Assembly (NCBI GenBank): GCA_035570235.1
Contig: DATMML010000107.1
Span: 1 to 56,650 of the forward strand
DNA length: 56,650 nt
Origin: Vicinamibacteria bacterium
GTDB lineage: Bacteria > Acidobacteriota > Vicinamibacteria > Fen-336
Direction of reading: 5' to 3'
The notes below the pieces were generated by a model, which saw nothing but the letters and a program-made list of their open reading frames with translations, was not told where the DNA came from and made no database searches. Position 1 is the stretch's first letter. The number at the start of each line of letters is the position of its first letter. Positions 31,259-40,166 of this stretch are shown here, one piece after another. The position numbers and the translations under genes are program-made.

Positions 31259-32728
31259 TCATGGCGGCGGCCAGCCGGTCGCCGGATCCAGCCATTCCTT
31301 CCGGGGCGTGAAGAGAAGCCCGTGGTCGAGGCCCAGCTTCAGGACCGCTTCCTTCGCGGCCTTGAGCTGGGGAGCGCGGGCGAACGTTTCGCGACAGGAG
31401 GGGTGGAAGCGATCGACCTCGTCGTAGACGGAGAGGACGCGCCCCCGGAGCCGGGGGGCCAGCGCCTCGGTCCCCCCGCCGCAGGAGCCGAGGACGACGA
31501 CGTTCAAGCCGTCCTCGCCCAGCTCCGCCGCGGCCGCGAGGGCGAGGAAGCCGCCCTTGGAAGCGCCGAGCAGGGTCACCCTCTCCGGGGCCGCGCCCGC
31601 TTTGACGAGCGCCCGGACCTGGCCGGCCACCCGGGCCGCGAAGGGAAGGCTGGCCTCTCCCTTCCGGACCTCGCTGATCACGGTGAAGCCACGCTCGGCC
31701 AGGGCAGCCAGGATCGCGTCGTACGCGTAGGGCCCGAAGTCGGGGCTGACCGCGTGGCGGCCCTGGTCCTCCAGGATGCGGCCGTGCAGGTAGATGAGAT
31801 AGCGAGCGCGGGGATCGATCGTGGCCGGCACGTCCTCGTGGACGGACCCGGAAGGGCGGCCACCGCTCGCCTCCCCCCGCTCTTGGTCCAGCTGCTTGTG
31901 GTAGACCTGCTCGGCCCGGGCCACGGCCGTCTGGTAGCCCACGGGGTCGATGAAGGGGTTGGGGGTGGCCCCGGTGCGGAGCCGGCGCGCCTTGTCGTCC
32001 GCTCCGTAGAGGGAGGCGTGGGAGGCGAGGAAGACCTCCCCGGACAACCCTTTGAGGACGCGGAACGTCTTCGCGTAGTCCTCCGCGATGCCTGGGTAAG
32101 AAGGCTTGTTCAGGAGGCGTGTGCCGGGGTTGATGCTCATGCTCCCCACGATGACGACCTGTCGGGTCTTCTCCGCGTCCTTGACGTCGAGGGTCCAGGT
32201 CGTGCAGCCGGGGGTGTGGCCGGGAGTGCGGACGGCGGTCAGGGTCGCGCCTCCGAGCGAGACTTTCTCGCCGTCGTGGAGGACCCGGTCCACCGGACAG
32301 GGGGGCCAGAAGTACTCCTCCCCGAAGAGATAGTCCCCTTTGCCGCCGGCCGCGAACACCCCGTCGTCCCCTTCCATCACCATGACCCGGGCTCCCGTGA
32401 GCTCCCGCAGGCGCGGGATGCCCGCGGCGTGGTCGAAGTGGGCGTGGCTCTGGAGCAGGATCTTCACGTCCTCCAGGCGGAAGCCCAGCGCGCGCACGTT
32501 TTGCTGGATCTGGGGCGCGGTCTCCACGAAGCCGCCGTTGATGATGATGTGGCCTTCCGGGGTCGCCACCAGGAACGAGGTGATGTCGCTCGCCCCCACG
32601 GAATAGAGGTTGCCGATGATGAGATAGGGCGCCGCCGGCCGATTCATGGAGCGGTAGGTCTCGTTCGACTGCGCGCCCACGAGGGGGGCAATCAAGATCG
32701 ACATGAGGAAGATCGCGCAGCAGCGCAT
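31259..32728 (-). CDS. Class B3 metallo-beta-lactamase-like domain fused to an alpha/beta hydrolase
   Basis: 489 residues, Sec signal (to about residue 19), strong AAGGAGGT ribosome binding site 8 nt before ATG. Residues about 30-285 form a B3-type MBL domain: SHAHFDHAAG (H95, H97, D99, H100), PGHTPGCTTW (H171) and ASHASLYG (H237). The arrangement of metal ligands matches B3 enzymes (L1, FEZ and THIN-B type), so beta-lactam hydrolysis is plausible but unproven. Residues about 308-489 form a second domain with an oxyanion-type HG (315-316), nucleophile elbow GASKG (S390) and H469 in GLDHGLLF; D436 or D439 could complete a triad. A linker with GGRPSGSVHED joins them. The frame is uninterrupted. 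Both domains should be periplasmic. Confidence 0.88.
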   Translation of the reverse strand: MRCCAIFLMSILIAPLVGAQSNETYRSMNRPAAPYLIIGNLYSVGASDITSFLVATPEGHIIINGGFVETAPQIQQNVRALGFRLEDVKILLQSHAHFDHAAGIPRLRELTGARVMVMEGDDGVFAAGGKGDYLFGEEYFWPPCPVDRVLHDGEKVSLGGATLTAVRTPGHTPGCTTWTLDVKDAEKTRQVVIVGSMSINPGTRLLNKPSYPGIAEDYAKTFRVLKGLSGEVFLASHASLYGADDKARRLRTGATPNPFIDPVGYQTAVARAEQVYHKQLDQERGEASGGRPSGSVHEDVPATIDPRARYLIYLHGRILEDQGRHAVSPDFGPYAYDAILAALAERGFTVISEVRKGEASLPFAARVAGQVRALVKAGAAPERVTLLGASKGGFLALAAAAELGEDGLNVVVLGSCGGGTEALAPRLRGRVLSVYDEVDRFHPSCRETFARAPQLKAAKEAVLKLGLDHGLLFTPRKEWLDPATGWPPP

Positions 32729-32906
32729 GGTCGGTTACCTCCTTTTCGAGGAATCGAGCCTCTCCCCGCGGGGAGCCGTGCTCCCTCCAGCACAATGCGC
32801 GCCAGGCAGGAAGGCGTTGGCTGCCTGAGTGATGAAGCGTCTCGACGGGGGGGGTGTGTCCAGCCCCAAACGACGTCGTGTCCGGACAGGCACGCCCGGG
32901 GTCGGC

Positions 32907-34457
32907 TCAGGCGGAACCTTGGGCTTGCCCCACCCGCAAGACCACCATGGTGGCGTCGTCCGAAGCGTCCATGTCCCCGCGGTGGGCCCGCAGCGCTTCG
33001 CCGACACGGGCGAGGAGCCGGGCCACGTTGCTCTCCCGCTCCTCGACCAGGAGGGCCTCCAGCCGGCCCATGCCGAAGGCCTCCCCCCCCTCGTTCTCCG
33101 CCTCCACCAGGCCGTCGGTGAAGAGAAAGAGGCCGTCCCCCGCGCCCAGGGCCACCCGGCGCTCCTCGTAGCCGCCCCCGGGAAGCAGACCCAGCGGCCG
33201 GCCCGTGGACTCCAGGCATTCCAGGCGACCATCCGCCCGCAACCCCACCTGCGTGTTGTGGCCGGCGCTCACGTAGCGCAGCACACCCCCCCGCCCATCA
33301 AGGATGGCGAGGAAGAGGGTCAAGTAGGTGGCGCCAAGGGTGGAGGCTGCCATTTCGTCGTCCAGCTGCGCCGCGAGCACCGCGAGGTCGCTCTCCAGGG
33401 GCAGGCGGGCGCGGAGGGTGGCCTGGACGTTGGCCATGAGCAGCGCGGCCGGCAAGCCCTTGCCCGAGACGTCACCGACCATCAAGGCCGCTTCTCCGTC
33501 CGCGAGCCCGAAGTAGTTGAAGAAATCGCCCCCCACCTCGCGGGCGGGAATCGAAACCCCGTTCGCCTCCGCGAATGGGAGGCGCAGGGGCGACCGGGGG
33601 AGCAGGTACTCCTGGATGCGGCGGCACATCTCGAGCTCCTTGTGCAGCCGCTCCTCCTGCAAGAGGTGCTCCTGGTGGGCGCGCAGGTCCTTGGCCAGGC
33701 GATTGAACGTGGCGGCCAGGCGTCCGAACTCCCGCCCGGAGAGCATCGGCACCTGCGCATCCAGATCCCCGCGGGCCAGGCGCTCCGCCCCCTCGGTGAG
33801 GGTGGCCAGGTTCCGGGTCATGCCTCGCGAGAGGGGCAGGATGCCGAAGAGCGCGAGACACACCATGCCCAGGCCGTAGCCGAGGTTTCGCACCGCGGTG
33901 CGTCGGATCTCCCGGAGCGACTCCCCGACCGGGCGGGCCACGCCCAGAGTCAAGCCGGATTCGGGGTCGCGGCGGGAGACTACCACCCAGTCCCCGCTCC
34001 CCGCGGAGGTCATGCGGGGCTCGGGGCCGGTGACCAGGGTCAAACCCAGGGCCTGGAGGGTCTTCAGATCCGCGGGGTCCGGGGCGTAGATCTTGCGGTC
34101 GGCGTCGAGGGCGAATGGGATCCCGCCCGGCTGACGCTGGCCACCGGAGAGGACGGTGAGGAGGAGGCTGCGCAGCTCAGCCTGCTCCGCGGTGGCGAGC
34201 GCGTCCAGGCGCGCCTTCTGATAGGCGGCGCCGCGGGGCTCCCGCGACCGCTGGCGCATCCTTTCGATACGGCCGGAGAGCTCGTGGGCCACGGCGTCCA
34301 GCCGGCTGCTCATGTCCTCGGCCAGAGCCCCCGCCTCCTCCGCCACCGCCCGCCGGAAGGCCCGCTGGGAGGACACGTACGAGTAGACGGTCACGCCGCT
34401 CAGGGGAACGACGCTCAGGAGGAGGAAGGCCAGGATGAGCTGGGTGCGGAGCTTCAT
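32907..34457 (-). CDS. HAMP-SpoIIE (PP2C-type) serine phosphatase
   Basis: 516 residues: one N-terminal membrane segment (8-26), an extracytoplasmic region of about 170 residues (dCache-like, with GIPFALDADRKIYAPDP), a second membrane segment, a HAMP domain (ERLARGDLDAQVP), a short coiled coil and a SpoIIE domain. Metal-site motifs are EVGGDFFNYF, MVGDVSGKGLPAALLMA, YVSAGHN and SDDATMVVLR, so the phosphatase looks active. Such RsbU/RsbP-like proteins dephosphorylate anti-sigma antagonists or similar targets in response to an outside signal. The target is not encoded nearby. It is separated by 178 bp from the B3-lactamase fusion downstream. Confidence 0.92.
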   Translation of the reverse strand: MKLRTQLILAFLLLSVVPLSGVTVYSYVSSQRAFRRAVAEEAGALAEDMSSRLDAVAHELSGRIERMRQRSREPRGAAYQKARLDALATAEQAELRSLLLTVLSGGQRQPGGIPFALDADRKIYAPDPADLKTLQALGLTLVTGPEPRMTSAGSGDWVVVSRRDPESGLTLGVARPVGESLREIRRTAVRNLGYGLGMVCLALFGILPLSRGMTRNLATLTEGAERLARGDLDAQVPMLSGREFGRLAATFNRLAKDLRAHQEHLLQEERLHKELEMCRRIQEYLLPRSPLRLPFAEANGVSIPAREVGGDFFNYFGLADGEAALMVGDVSGKGLPAALLMANVQATLRARLPLESDLAVLAAQLDDEMAASTLGATYLTLFLAILDGRGGVLRYVSAGHNTQVGLRADGRLECLESTGRPLGLLPGGGYEERRVALGAGDGLFLFTDGLVEAENEGGEAFGMGRLEALLVEERESNVARLLARVGEALRAHRGDMDASDDATMVVLRVGQAQGSA

Positions 34458-34524
34458 GGGGCGGGAGTCGTGGGGTTCCTTCGCCGAGCCAAGAACAAAA
34501 GCCTATCATGCGCAGCGGATCGGC

Positions 34525-34530
34525 TAGCAT
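34525..34530 (+). promoter_or_regulatory. -10-like box 7 nt before the methyltransferase start
   Basis: TAGCAT at 34525-34530, ATG at 34538, with no Shine-Dalgarno. This spacing is the reason for preferring ATG 34538 to the upstream in-frame ATGs at 34508 and 34529. Confidence 0.3.
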
Positions 34531-34537
34531 GGCTTCG

Positions 34538-35176
34538 ATGAGGGCCTACTACGACCGTCGGGCCCCCGAGTACGACGACTGGTATACGGGCGAGGGCCTT
34601 TTCGCCGCCCGTGAGCGGCCGGGCTGGGAGGAGGAGCGGGCCGCCGTCATCCGCCTGGTCGCGGGTCTCCCCCCCGCCCGGGTCCTCGACGTGGCCTGCG
34701 GGACCGGTTATCTCACCCGGCACCTCCAGGGTGCCGTCCTGGGCCTCGATCAGAGCGCGGCCATGCTGAGCGTCGCCCGCGGCCGCGCCCCCCGCGCCTC
34801 CTGGGTGCGCGGGGACGCCCTGGCCCTCCCCTTTCCCGATCGCAGGTTCGACCGCGTCTTCGTCGCCCATTTCTACGGGCACCTGCTACCCGACGACCGG
34901 GCGCTGTTTCTGGGCGAAGCCCGCGCGGTGGGGGACGAGCTCGTGATCGTGGATGCGGCCTGTCGGGGGGGCCCTCCCCGCGACGAGTGGCAGGAGCGGA
35001 TCCTCTCCGACGGGTCGCGGCACAAGGTCTTCAAGCGCTTCTTCTCCGCCCCCGCGCTCCTCGCGGAGCTCGGGGGAGGAAAGGTCCTCCACGAGGGCCA
35101 CTGGTTCGTGGCGGTGACGGCGTCGAGCGTCCGAAGGGAGACGACGCGCGCGGCGGCGGCGGGCTGGGGGGACTAG
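34538..35176 (+). CDS. Class I SAM-dependent methyltransferase
   Basis: 212 residues from ATG 34538; starts at 34508 and 34529 are possible but add only a short low-quality extension. The start MRAYYDRRAPEYDDWY is typical of UbiE-like methyltransferases. SAM-binding motif: VLDVACGTGYLTRHLQG, then LGLDQSAAMLSVARGRAP and GDALALPFPDRRFDRVFVAHFYGHLLPDD. The substrate is unknown. It is divergent from the SpoIIE phosphatase gene and convergent with the MFS gene. Confidence 0.88.
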   Translation: MRAYYDRRAPEYDDWYTGEGLFAARERPGWEEERAAVIRLVAGLPPARVLDVACGTGYLTRHLQGAVLGLDQSAAMLSVARGRAPRASWVRGDALALPFPDRRFDRVFVAHFYGHLLPDDRALFLGEARAVGDELVIVDAACRGGPPRDEWQERILSDGSRHKVFKRFFSAPALLAELGGGKVLHEGHWFVAVTASSVRRETTRAAAAGWGD

Positions 35177-35200
35177 ACTCCCGGGCCTCCCCGGTGGGGA

Positions 35201-36412
35201 TCAGCGGGGGGGCGGAGGATCGGCGAGGGGCACGCCGCGGAACCGGAAGTAGAGGGCGAGGTCGTACGCGATCTTCAGGCCCCCGGCCAGGAAGAAGGGC
35301 ACGCCGCTCGCCGCCCGGGCCAAGGCAAAACCGGAGAATACCGGGGCCGCGGACTGGGCCAGGGCCCGCGCGCTGGTGGTGAAGCCGGCGGCCGCGGACC
35401 GCTCGTCGGGCGCGACCAGGGCCATGGTGTAGGCCTGGCGGGTGGGGACATCCATCTGGGACAGCAGGTGACGGGCCAGGAGGGCCGCCGCGGCCAGAGG
35501 GAACGAGGGCATGAGGGGGACGAGCAGGAGCAGCACGTTGGAGGGCAGGTGGGTCAGGACCATGGTGTTCAGGAGTCCGATCCGCTCGCCCACGGGGGCG
35601 GCGGCCAGGAAGGACAGGGCGGAGAGCAGGTTGGTGCCGAAGAAGAGCGGCCCCAGAACCTCGGGGCCGACGCCGAACCGCAGGTGAAACCAGTACGCGA
35701 GCAGGGCCTGGACGATGAATCCCCCCGCCAGCGCGTCCACCGACTGCAGGGCGGCCAGCTCCAGGACGATCCCGCGGGAGCGGTGAAGCCCGAGCGGAGA
35801 GGGCGGGGAGGTCGAGCGTCGGTCCGGAGCGAGGCGGGTGTAGAGAAGGGTCAGGGCCAGGCCGCCCCCGGCATAGAGCCAGAGCAGCCCGCGGTAGGCT
35901 TCTATGGGGGTCCCCCCCCGCGCCTCGACCGCGTGCAGCCAGAGCCCCGCGGCCAAGGCGCCCAGGGCGGCGGGCAGGAACCCGCAGATGTTGTACCAGG
36001 CGTAGGCGCGCGTCCGCGCCTCCGCGGGCACGGCTTCCGCGAGCATGGCCTGCTCGAGGGGAGAGAAGGGCCCCGCCTCCTGCCCGCTGGGGCTGAGGGT
36101 GCCGAGGACGGCCGCCGCCATCAGCACCCAGGGATCATGGGCCACGGCCAGAAACACCCCCGCCACCGCAATGAAGGGGGCGGTCAGGATCAAGATGCGC
36201 CGCCTCCCCACCCGATCCGCCACCGCGGCCAGCAGGGTGGTGAGGACCGCGTCCTCGACCAGGGTGGCCGTGAACACCCCGCCGATCTGGGCCGCGGAGA
36301 GGCCCCGCTCCGACAAGAAAAGGGCCAGCACCACCGACAGGTAGCCGAAGGAGAACGTTCGCAGGGCGCGGCCCGCGAAGACGAGGCGCCCGTCGCGGCT
36401 GAGGGCGAGCAC
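35201..36412 (-). CDS. Major facilitator superfamily transporter
   Basis: 403 residues from GTG 36412, which sits 5 nt after the aldolase stop; a GTG at 36466 would add a low-complexity 18-residue head inside the aldolase gene. About twelve membrane segments. The typical A-motif-like loop between helices 2 and 3 is ADRVGRRRILI. The central loop carries a charged segment (APDRRSTSPPSPLGLHRSRG). The substrate is unknown; an efflux role is a common guess for such drug:H+ antiporter-like proteins. It is the last gene of a three-gene minus-strand run with the aldolase and the hydroxylase. Confidence 0.87.
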   Translation of the reverse strand: MLALSRDGRLVFAGRALRTFSFGYLSVVLALFLSERGLSAAQIGGVFTATLVEDAVLTTLLAAVADRVGRRRILILTAPFIAVAGVFLAVAHDPWVLMAAAVLGTLSPSGQEAGPFSPLEQAMLAEAVPAEARTRAYAWYNICGFLPAALGALAAGLWLHAVEARGGTPIEAYRGLLWLYAGGGLALTLLYTRLAPDRRSTSPPSPLGLHRSRGIVLELAALQSVDALAGGFIVQALLAYWFHLRFGVGPEVLGPLFFGTNLLSALSFLAAAPVGERIGLLNTMVLTHLPSNVLLLLVPLMPSFPLAAAALLARHLLSQMDVPTRQAYTMALVAPDERSAAAGFTTSARALAQSAAPVFSGFALARAASGVPFFLAGGLKIAYDLALYFRFRGVPLADPPPPR

Positions 36413-36416
36413 GAGC

Positions 36417-37439
36417 TCAGGCGAGGACGGCGGCGAGCGCGTCCGCGGCTCGCTCGCAATCGGCACGCGAGACGTCGTGGTGGGTCACGAGGCGCAGGGT
36501 GGAGGCGTCCATGGCGGAGGCGAGCACGCCGCGAAGGGCCAGGGCCGCCGCCACCTCCGGGGCCCGGTCTTGTTCCATCCTCCCCACCACGATGTTCGTG
36601 CGCGCGGGCAGGACGCGCACGCGGGGGGCGAGCGCGAGACGGCGGGCCAGGACTTGGGCGTTCTCGTGGTCCTCGACCAGCCGATGGACCATGGTGTGCA
36701 GACCAACGAGGCCAGCCGCGGCCAATATCCCGGCTTGGCGCATGCCCCCCCCGAGCTGCTGCCGCACCCGCCGCGCTCGGGGATAAAGACGCGCCGAGCA
36801 GAGGAGCATGGAGCCCACGGGTGCGCAGAGTCCCTTGGAGAAGGTCACCATCGCGGTGTCGGCGCCTTTCAGCAGCTCCCGCGGCGCTACCCCCTCCGCC
36901 ACCGCCGCGTTCCACACCCGGGCCCCGTCGATGTGCACGTTCAGGCCCGCCTCGCGGCAGGCCGCGATCGTTTCCGCGGTCTCCCGCGCGGAGGACACCA
37001 CTCCCCCCGCGAGGTTATGGGTATTCTCGAGGACCACGAGGCCGACCTGGGCCCGGTTGAGGGCCGGGGGCTTGAGCGCCCGCCGAACGTGATCGGGCGT
37101 CAGGCGCCCGTCCTCCGTCACCACCACGTGGGGGGCCACCCCCGAGAGCGCGGCCATGCCCGAGAGCTCGTACTGCACCACGTGGCTGCGCTCGTCCGCC
37201 AGAACCTCCTGGCCCGGCTCCGTGAGGAGCCGAATCGCGATCTCGTTCCCCATGGTCCCCGAGGGGACGAAGAGGGCGGCCTCGAAGCCCAGGCGTTGCG
37301 CCGCCTCCTCCTGCAGCCGGTTGACGGTGGGGTCCTCTGCGTAATAGTCGTCCCCGACCTCGGCTTCGGCCATGGCCTGCCGCATGGCGGGCGTGGGCCG
37401 GGTCACGGTGTCCGACCGGAGGTCTATGGGTGCGGTCAC
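36417..37439 (-). CDS. ltaE: Low-specificity L-threonine aldolase
   Basis: 340 residues, the usual size. PLP fold type I: IDLRSDTVTRPTPAMRQAMAEAEVGDDYYAEDPTVNRLQE at the N-terminus, LFVPSGTMGNEIAI, VLENTHNLAGG, GLNVHIDGARVWNAAVAEGV and TFSKGLCAPVGSML, with the PLP-binding Lys in TFSKGL. It cleaves L-threonine and L-allo-threonine into glycine and acetaldehyde. The start codon overlaps the hydroxylase stop as ATGA. Confidence 0.93.
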   Translation of the reverse strand: MTAPIDLRSDTVTRPTPAMRQAMAEAEVGDDYYAEDPTVNRLQEEAAQRLGFEAALFVPSGTMGNEIAIRLLTEPGQEVLADERSHVVQYELSGMAALSGVAPHVVVTEDGRLTPDHVRRALKPPALNRAQVGLVVLENTHNLAGGVVSSARETAETIAACREAGLNVHIDGARVWNAAVAEGVAPRELLKGADTAMVTFSKGLCAPVGSMLLCSARLYPRARRVRQQLGGGMRQAGILAAAGLVGLHTMVHRLVEDHENAQVLARRLALAPRVRVLPARTNIVVGRMEQDRAPEVAAALALRGVLASAMDASTLRLVTHHDVSRADCERAADALAAVLA

Positions 37440-38113
37440 GCCGCGCGGTCGCGCGGCCCGCGGGCGTAGAGGAGCTTGCGGTCATCCTCCGGGATCCGCG
37501 TCCCCACGAGCAGGTCCCAAAGGCCGCTCGTGAGGCCGTAACCCACCTCCGCCCCCCGCTTGCTGTGGTGGTACATGTGGTGGCGGCGGATGTAGTCGAA
37601 GTACTTCCACCGGAAAAGGTGGAAATGCACGGTGTAGTGCACCCACTCCTCCATCACGTAGCACAGCAGCAGGGCCGCCACCACCACGGGGGCGGTGGCC
37701 AAGGGAGCCCGGGAGGCGGCGAGGACAAAGAGCACCGCGAAGGGGATGCTGTCCAAGTAACCGTTGATGTACAGGCCGTCCCAGGGGCGCTGGTGGTGAT
37801 CCCCATGCATGGTGTCGAAGAAGGTGTGCATCCGGTGTTTGAGCCAGTTCTTCCCGTCCGGGAACCGGCCGTGGAGGATGAAGCGATGCACGATGTACTC
37901 GAGCCAAGTCCAGATGACGACCCCGAGCGCGAGGGAGGCCAGGGTCACGAGCGGGCGCGAGTAAAGGGCGAGCGGCACCACGATCGCCGCGTAGGTCGTG
38001 TAGAGGATCGTCACCGGGTAGAAGCGTCGGCGGGCCTTTTTGGCCTCGTCGGCGAGAACGACCCCCTGGGGGAACTCGGGCAAGGGGATGCCATCAACGG
38101 ATTTCAGGATCAT
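37436..38113 (-). CDS. Fatty acid hydroxylase / sterol desaturase-superfamily membrane protein
   Basis: 225 residues from ATG 38113. The membrane protein carries the di-iron histidine boxes of the family: EYIVHRFILHG, MHGDHHQRP, EEWVHYTVHFH and RRHHMYHHS. Such enzymes hydroxylate or desaturate lipids, carotenoids or sterol-like molecules using molecular oxygen. The order YVMEEWVHY and RHHMYHHSK is near that of fatty acid 2-hydroxylases. The lipid substrate is unknown. It is translationally coupled to the threonine aldolase. Confidence 0.9.
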   Translation of the reverse strand: MILKSVDGIPLPEFPQGVVLADEAKKARRRFYPVTILYTTYAAIVVPLALYSRPLVTLASLALGVVIWTWLEYIVHRFILHGRFPDGKNWLKHRMHTFFDTMHGDHHQRPWDGLYINGYLDSIPFAVLFVLAASRAPLATAPVVVAALLLCYVMEEWVHYTVHFHLFRWKYFDYIRRHHMYHHSKRGAEVGYGLTSGLWDLLVGTRIPEDDRKLLYARGPRDRAA

Positions 38114-38279
38114 CGGTGTCTCAGACTCAAAGTAAGCAAAGTAACCGCTTTGCGGGCCCCTGGTCAAGGGGGGCCGTCCAGGCCGCACGCCCCCCCTATT
38201 CTTACGACCATGAGGGTCAGCAGGTTCAATCGAGGGCGGAGGCGCAGGGGGAATGGACCCACCGCCCGCCGGGCCGAGC

Positions 38280-38798
38280 TCATCCGCGCGCCCGCCGCCG
38301 CTCTGCGCGCTCCCGATCCCAGAAAACGAGGTCCGTGGAGACGACGCGGGCTTTCAGGAACCGGAGGAGGGTGGTGACCTGGCCGCGGTGGTACGTCGAG
38401 TGGTTGGCGACGTGCTGGACGAGCTGCCAGAGGGGAGCCTCGAACGGCCTGCCCTTGAGATTTTGGTAGCGGACCTTCTCGCGCACCGCCTGCTCCCGGA
38501 GGCTCTTGAACCAGGCCTTCCGATGCTCCTCCACCACCCGCCACCGCTCGCGGAGGGCGAGCACATCGGGAAACTCCCCCTCGTCGATCATGCGCGGCGG
38601 GGAGACCCCTTTGAACCGCTCCAGCCAGAGCCACTCCGCTCCCAGCATGTGGGCGAGGGTGCCCCGCACCCCCCCATGGCTGGATCCGAGGTCGCGCTTG
38701 AAGTCGTCGACACTCAGGGTGGCCGCCGAGCGCACGATCCGGTGGTTGGCCCAGGTCGTGTATTCCAGCAGCCGGCCGAGCGCATCCTTGTTGGTCAT
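38280..38798 (-). CDS. DinB-family protein
   Basis: 172 residues, a four-helix-bundle metal-binding protein of the DinB/YfiT type. The three His ligands are in GTLAHMLGAEWLWL and QHVANHSTYHRGQV. DinB-family proteins include thiol transferases and damage-induced proteins; the role here is unknown. The tail is basic (DRERAERRRARG). Its TAGAAT -10 lies about 23 nt upstream in the short divergent gap shared with the tautomerase gene. Confidence 0.93.
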   Translation of the reverse strand: MTNKDALGRLLEYTTWANHRIVRSAATLSVDDFKRDLGSSHGGVRGTLAHMLGAEWLWLERFKGVSPPRMIDEGEFPDVLALRERWRVVEEHRKAWFKSLREQAVREKVRYQNLKGRPFEAPLWQLVQHVANHSTYHRGQVTTLLRFLKARVVSTDLVFWDRERAERRRARG

Positions 38799-38821
38799 GA
38801 CGGCCCTCCCGGACCGGGTAC

Positions 38822-38847
38822 ATTCTACGGGGCGGCGGGGCTAGAAT
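38822..38847. promoter_or_regulatory. Paired divergent -10 boxes (DinB / tautomerase)
   Basis: The same hexamer, TAGAAT, occurs on the minus strand at 38822-38827 (facing dinB) and on the plus strand at 38842-38847 (facing the tautomerase), 14 bp apart. The 79-bp gap between the two genes leaves little room for separate regulation. Confidence 0.5.
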
Positions 38848-38877
38848 CACCGCTCCCTTGGTCCCAGGAGGATCGAC

Positions 38878-39261
38878 ATGCCCCTCGTGCGCATCAGTCT
38901 TGCTCCCGGCCGCGGCCCCGACGACCGGCGGGCCATCGCAGACGGCGTCCATCGGGCCCTGATGGAGACCGCGGGCGTGCCCGCCGCCGACCGCTTCCAG
39001 GTCGTGGAGGAGGTACCGGGGCCGGACCTGCACTTTAGCCCCGAATATCTCGGAATCGCGCACACCCCGGGGATCGTCTTTGTGCAGATCTTCCTCAACG
39101 TCGGGCGCTCGGTGGAGGTCAAGAAAGCCCTCTACGCGAGGATGGCGGAGAACCTGGCCGCCTCCCCGGGCCTGCGCAAGGAGGACCTGGTGATCAACCT
39201 CGTGGAGGTGGCCAAGGAGAACTGGTCCTTCGGCAACGGCCTCATGGGATACCCGCCCTGA
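38878..39261 (+). CDS. Tautomerase-family protein (4-oxalocrotonate tautomerase-like)
   Basis: 127 residues. The mature N-terminus is Pro (MPLVRISLAPGR), the catalytic residue in this superfamily. PGPDLHFSPEYLGIAHT and FVQIFLNVGRSVEVKKALYARMAENLA fit a longer, two-beta-alpha-beta tautomerase such as those in the PF14552-type group. AGGAGG lies 6-7 nt before ATG 38878. Substrate unknown. Confidence 0.88.
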   Translation: MPLVRISLAPGRGPDDRRAIADGVHRALMETAGVPAADRFQVVEEVPGPDLHFSPEYLGIAHTPGIVFVQIFLNVGRSVEVKKALYARMAENLAASPGLRKEDLVINLVEVAKENWSFGNGLMGYPP

Positions 39262-39275
39262 CAGCGACCGCCCGG

Positions 39276-39494
39276 TCAAGACTCGATCAGTAGAGGAACC
39301 GCCCCCGTTACCTTGCGCGAGCCCACCGACGACCCGCAGGCCCGGCAGAGGTACTCGTGGAGCTCGCCGTCGGGCAGGATCAGGAGCAGCCGCTCCCGGA
39401 CCGGCTGGGCGGTTTGGCAGCGCCCGCAGAAGAGGACGGAGGCCTGAAACTCCTGGAAGCTCTCCGGCCCGGGCGAGGGACGTCGTGGCAGCAT
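39276..39494 (-). CDS. Small zinc-ribbon protein
   Basis: 72 residues from ATG 39494. Two CxxC knuckles (CGRC and CRAC) are separated by about 27 residues in a beta-hairpin context (RERLLLILPDGELHEYLCRACGSS). This is a single zinc ribbon with no attached domain. It could be a small regulator or an uncharacterised metal protein. It lies 14 bp from the convergent tautomerase gene. Confidence 0.6.
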   Translation of the reverse strand: MLPRRPSPGPESFQEFQASVLFCGRCQTAQPVRERLLLILPDGELHEYLCRACGSSVGSRKVTGAVPLLIES

Positions 39495-39565
39495 GCATCT
39501 AGCTTTGACGGGCACCCCCGGACGAGTCAAGCGGGCCCATAGGGCTCCCGCTCCATCCGGTCAGA

Positions 39566-40147
39566 TCAGGGGGGGCAGGCCGCGCCCTGGTCCGCCCAGG
39601 CCTTCACGTGGGCGGCGAAGGCAGCGCGGGCGCCGGGGGCGGGGGCGCGCCCTTCGCCGGGAGCCCATCCCCAGCCCACGAGCGGATCCTTGGTCACGTG
39701 GAGCACGATCTGCCCGAGATCCTTTCCCCCGTTTTGTGCCGGATCCTTGAGCTGACGGCAGAGCTCGCCCGGCTTAAGGCCCTCGAAGACCATCCGCATG
39801 GCGGGGGGCGGGAGGTGCCAATTCGGGGCGCCCGGCGGCATGTGAGCCCCCGCGAGGTTTTCGGTCTGGTGGCAGGCCGCGCACTTGACGGCGTACTGGC
39901 CGAGGCCAGCCGGCCCCCGCTTCACGCGCTGGGCGTGGGGGGAGCCGGAATCTCCCTGGAGGGGCTGGTCGCCCCGGGGATGGCAGTTGACGCAGCGCGG
40001 GTGAGCGAAGACGGGATAGGCCTCGAGGAATGCCTGGCGCGAGGCCTGGGCGGCGGCGTCTTGGGGAACGGTCTCCAAGACCACCCCGTCGGCGCGAGCG
40101 AGAGCGAAGAGCGAGGACGCCGCCATCAGGAAGAGGGGGGGCTTCAT
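39566..40147 (-). CDS. Periplasmic dihaem cytochrome c
   Basis: 193 residues with a Sec signal ([19 protein letters not shown]). Two haem c motifs: CVNCH (52-56) and CAACH (89-93). Met residues in [10 protein letters not shown] and AMRMVF could supply axial ligands. It follows iorB by 19 bp, so it is very likely the electron acceptor of the molybdenum hydroxylase or links it to the respiratory chain. Related small cytochromes are found beside isoquinoline 1-oxidoreductase genes. Confidence 0.88.
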   Translation of the reverse strand: MKPPLFLMAASSLFALARADGVVLETVPQDAAAQASRQAFLEAYPVFAHPRCVNCHPRGDQPLQGDSGSPHAQRVKRGPAGLGQYAVKCAACHQTENLAGAHMPPGAPNWHLPPPAMRMVFEGLKPGELCRQLKDPAQNGGKDLGQIVLHVTKDPLVGWGWAPGEGRAPAPGARAAFAAHVKAWADQGAACPP

Positions 40148-40166
40148 CGGCTCATCCTCCTTGGGC

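Noticed and set aside
30740-33121. A 793-codon plus-strand frame over the SRPBCC gene and the B3-lactamase fusion
   Set aside because: It crosses two well-supported genes on opposite strands and has no recognisable domain.
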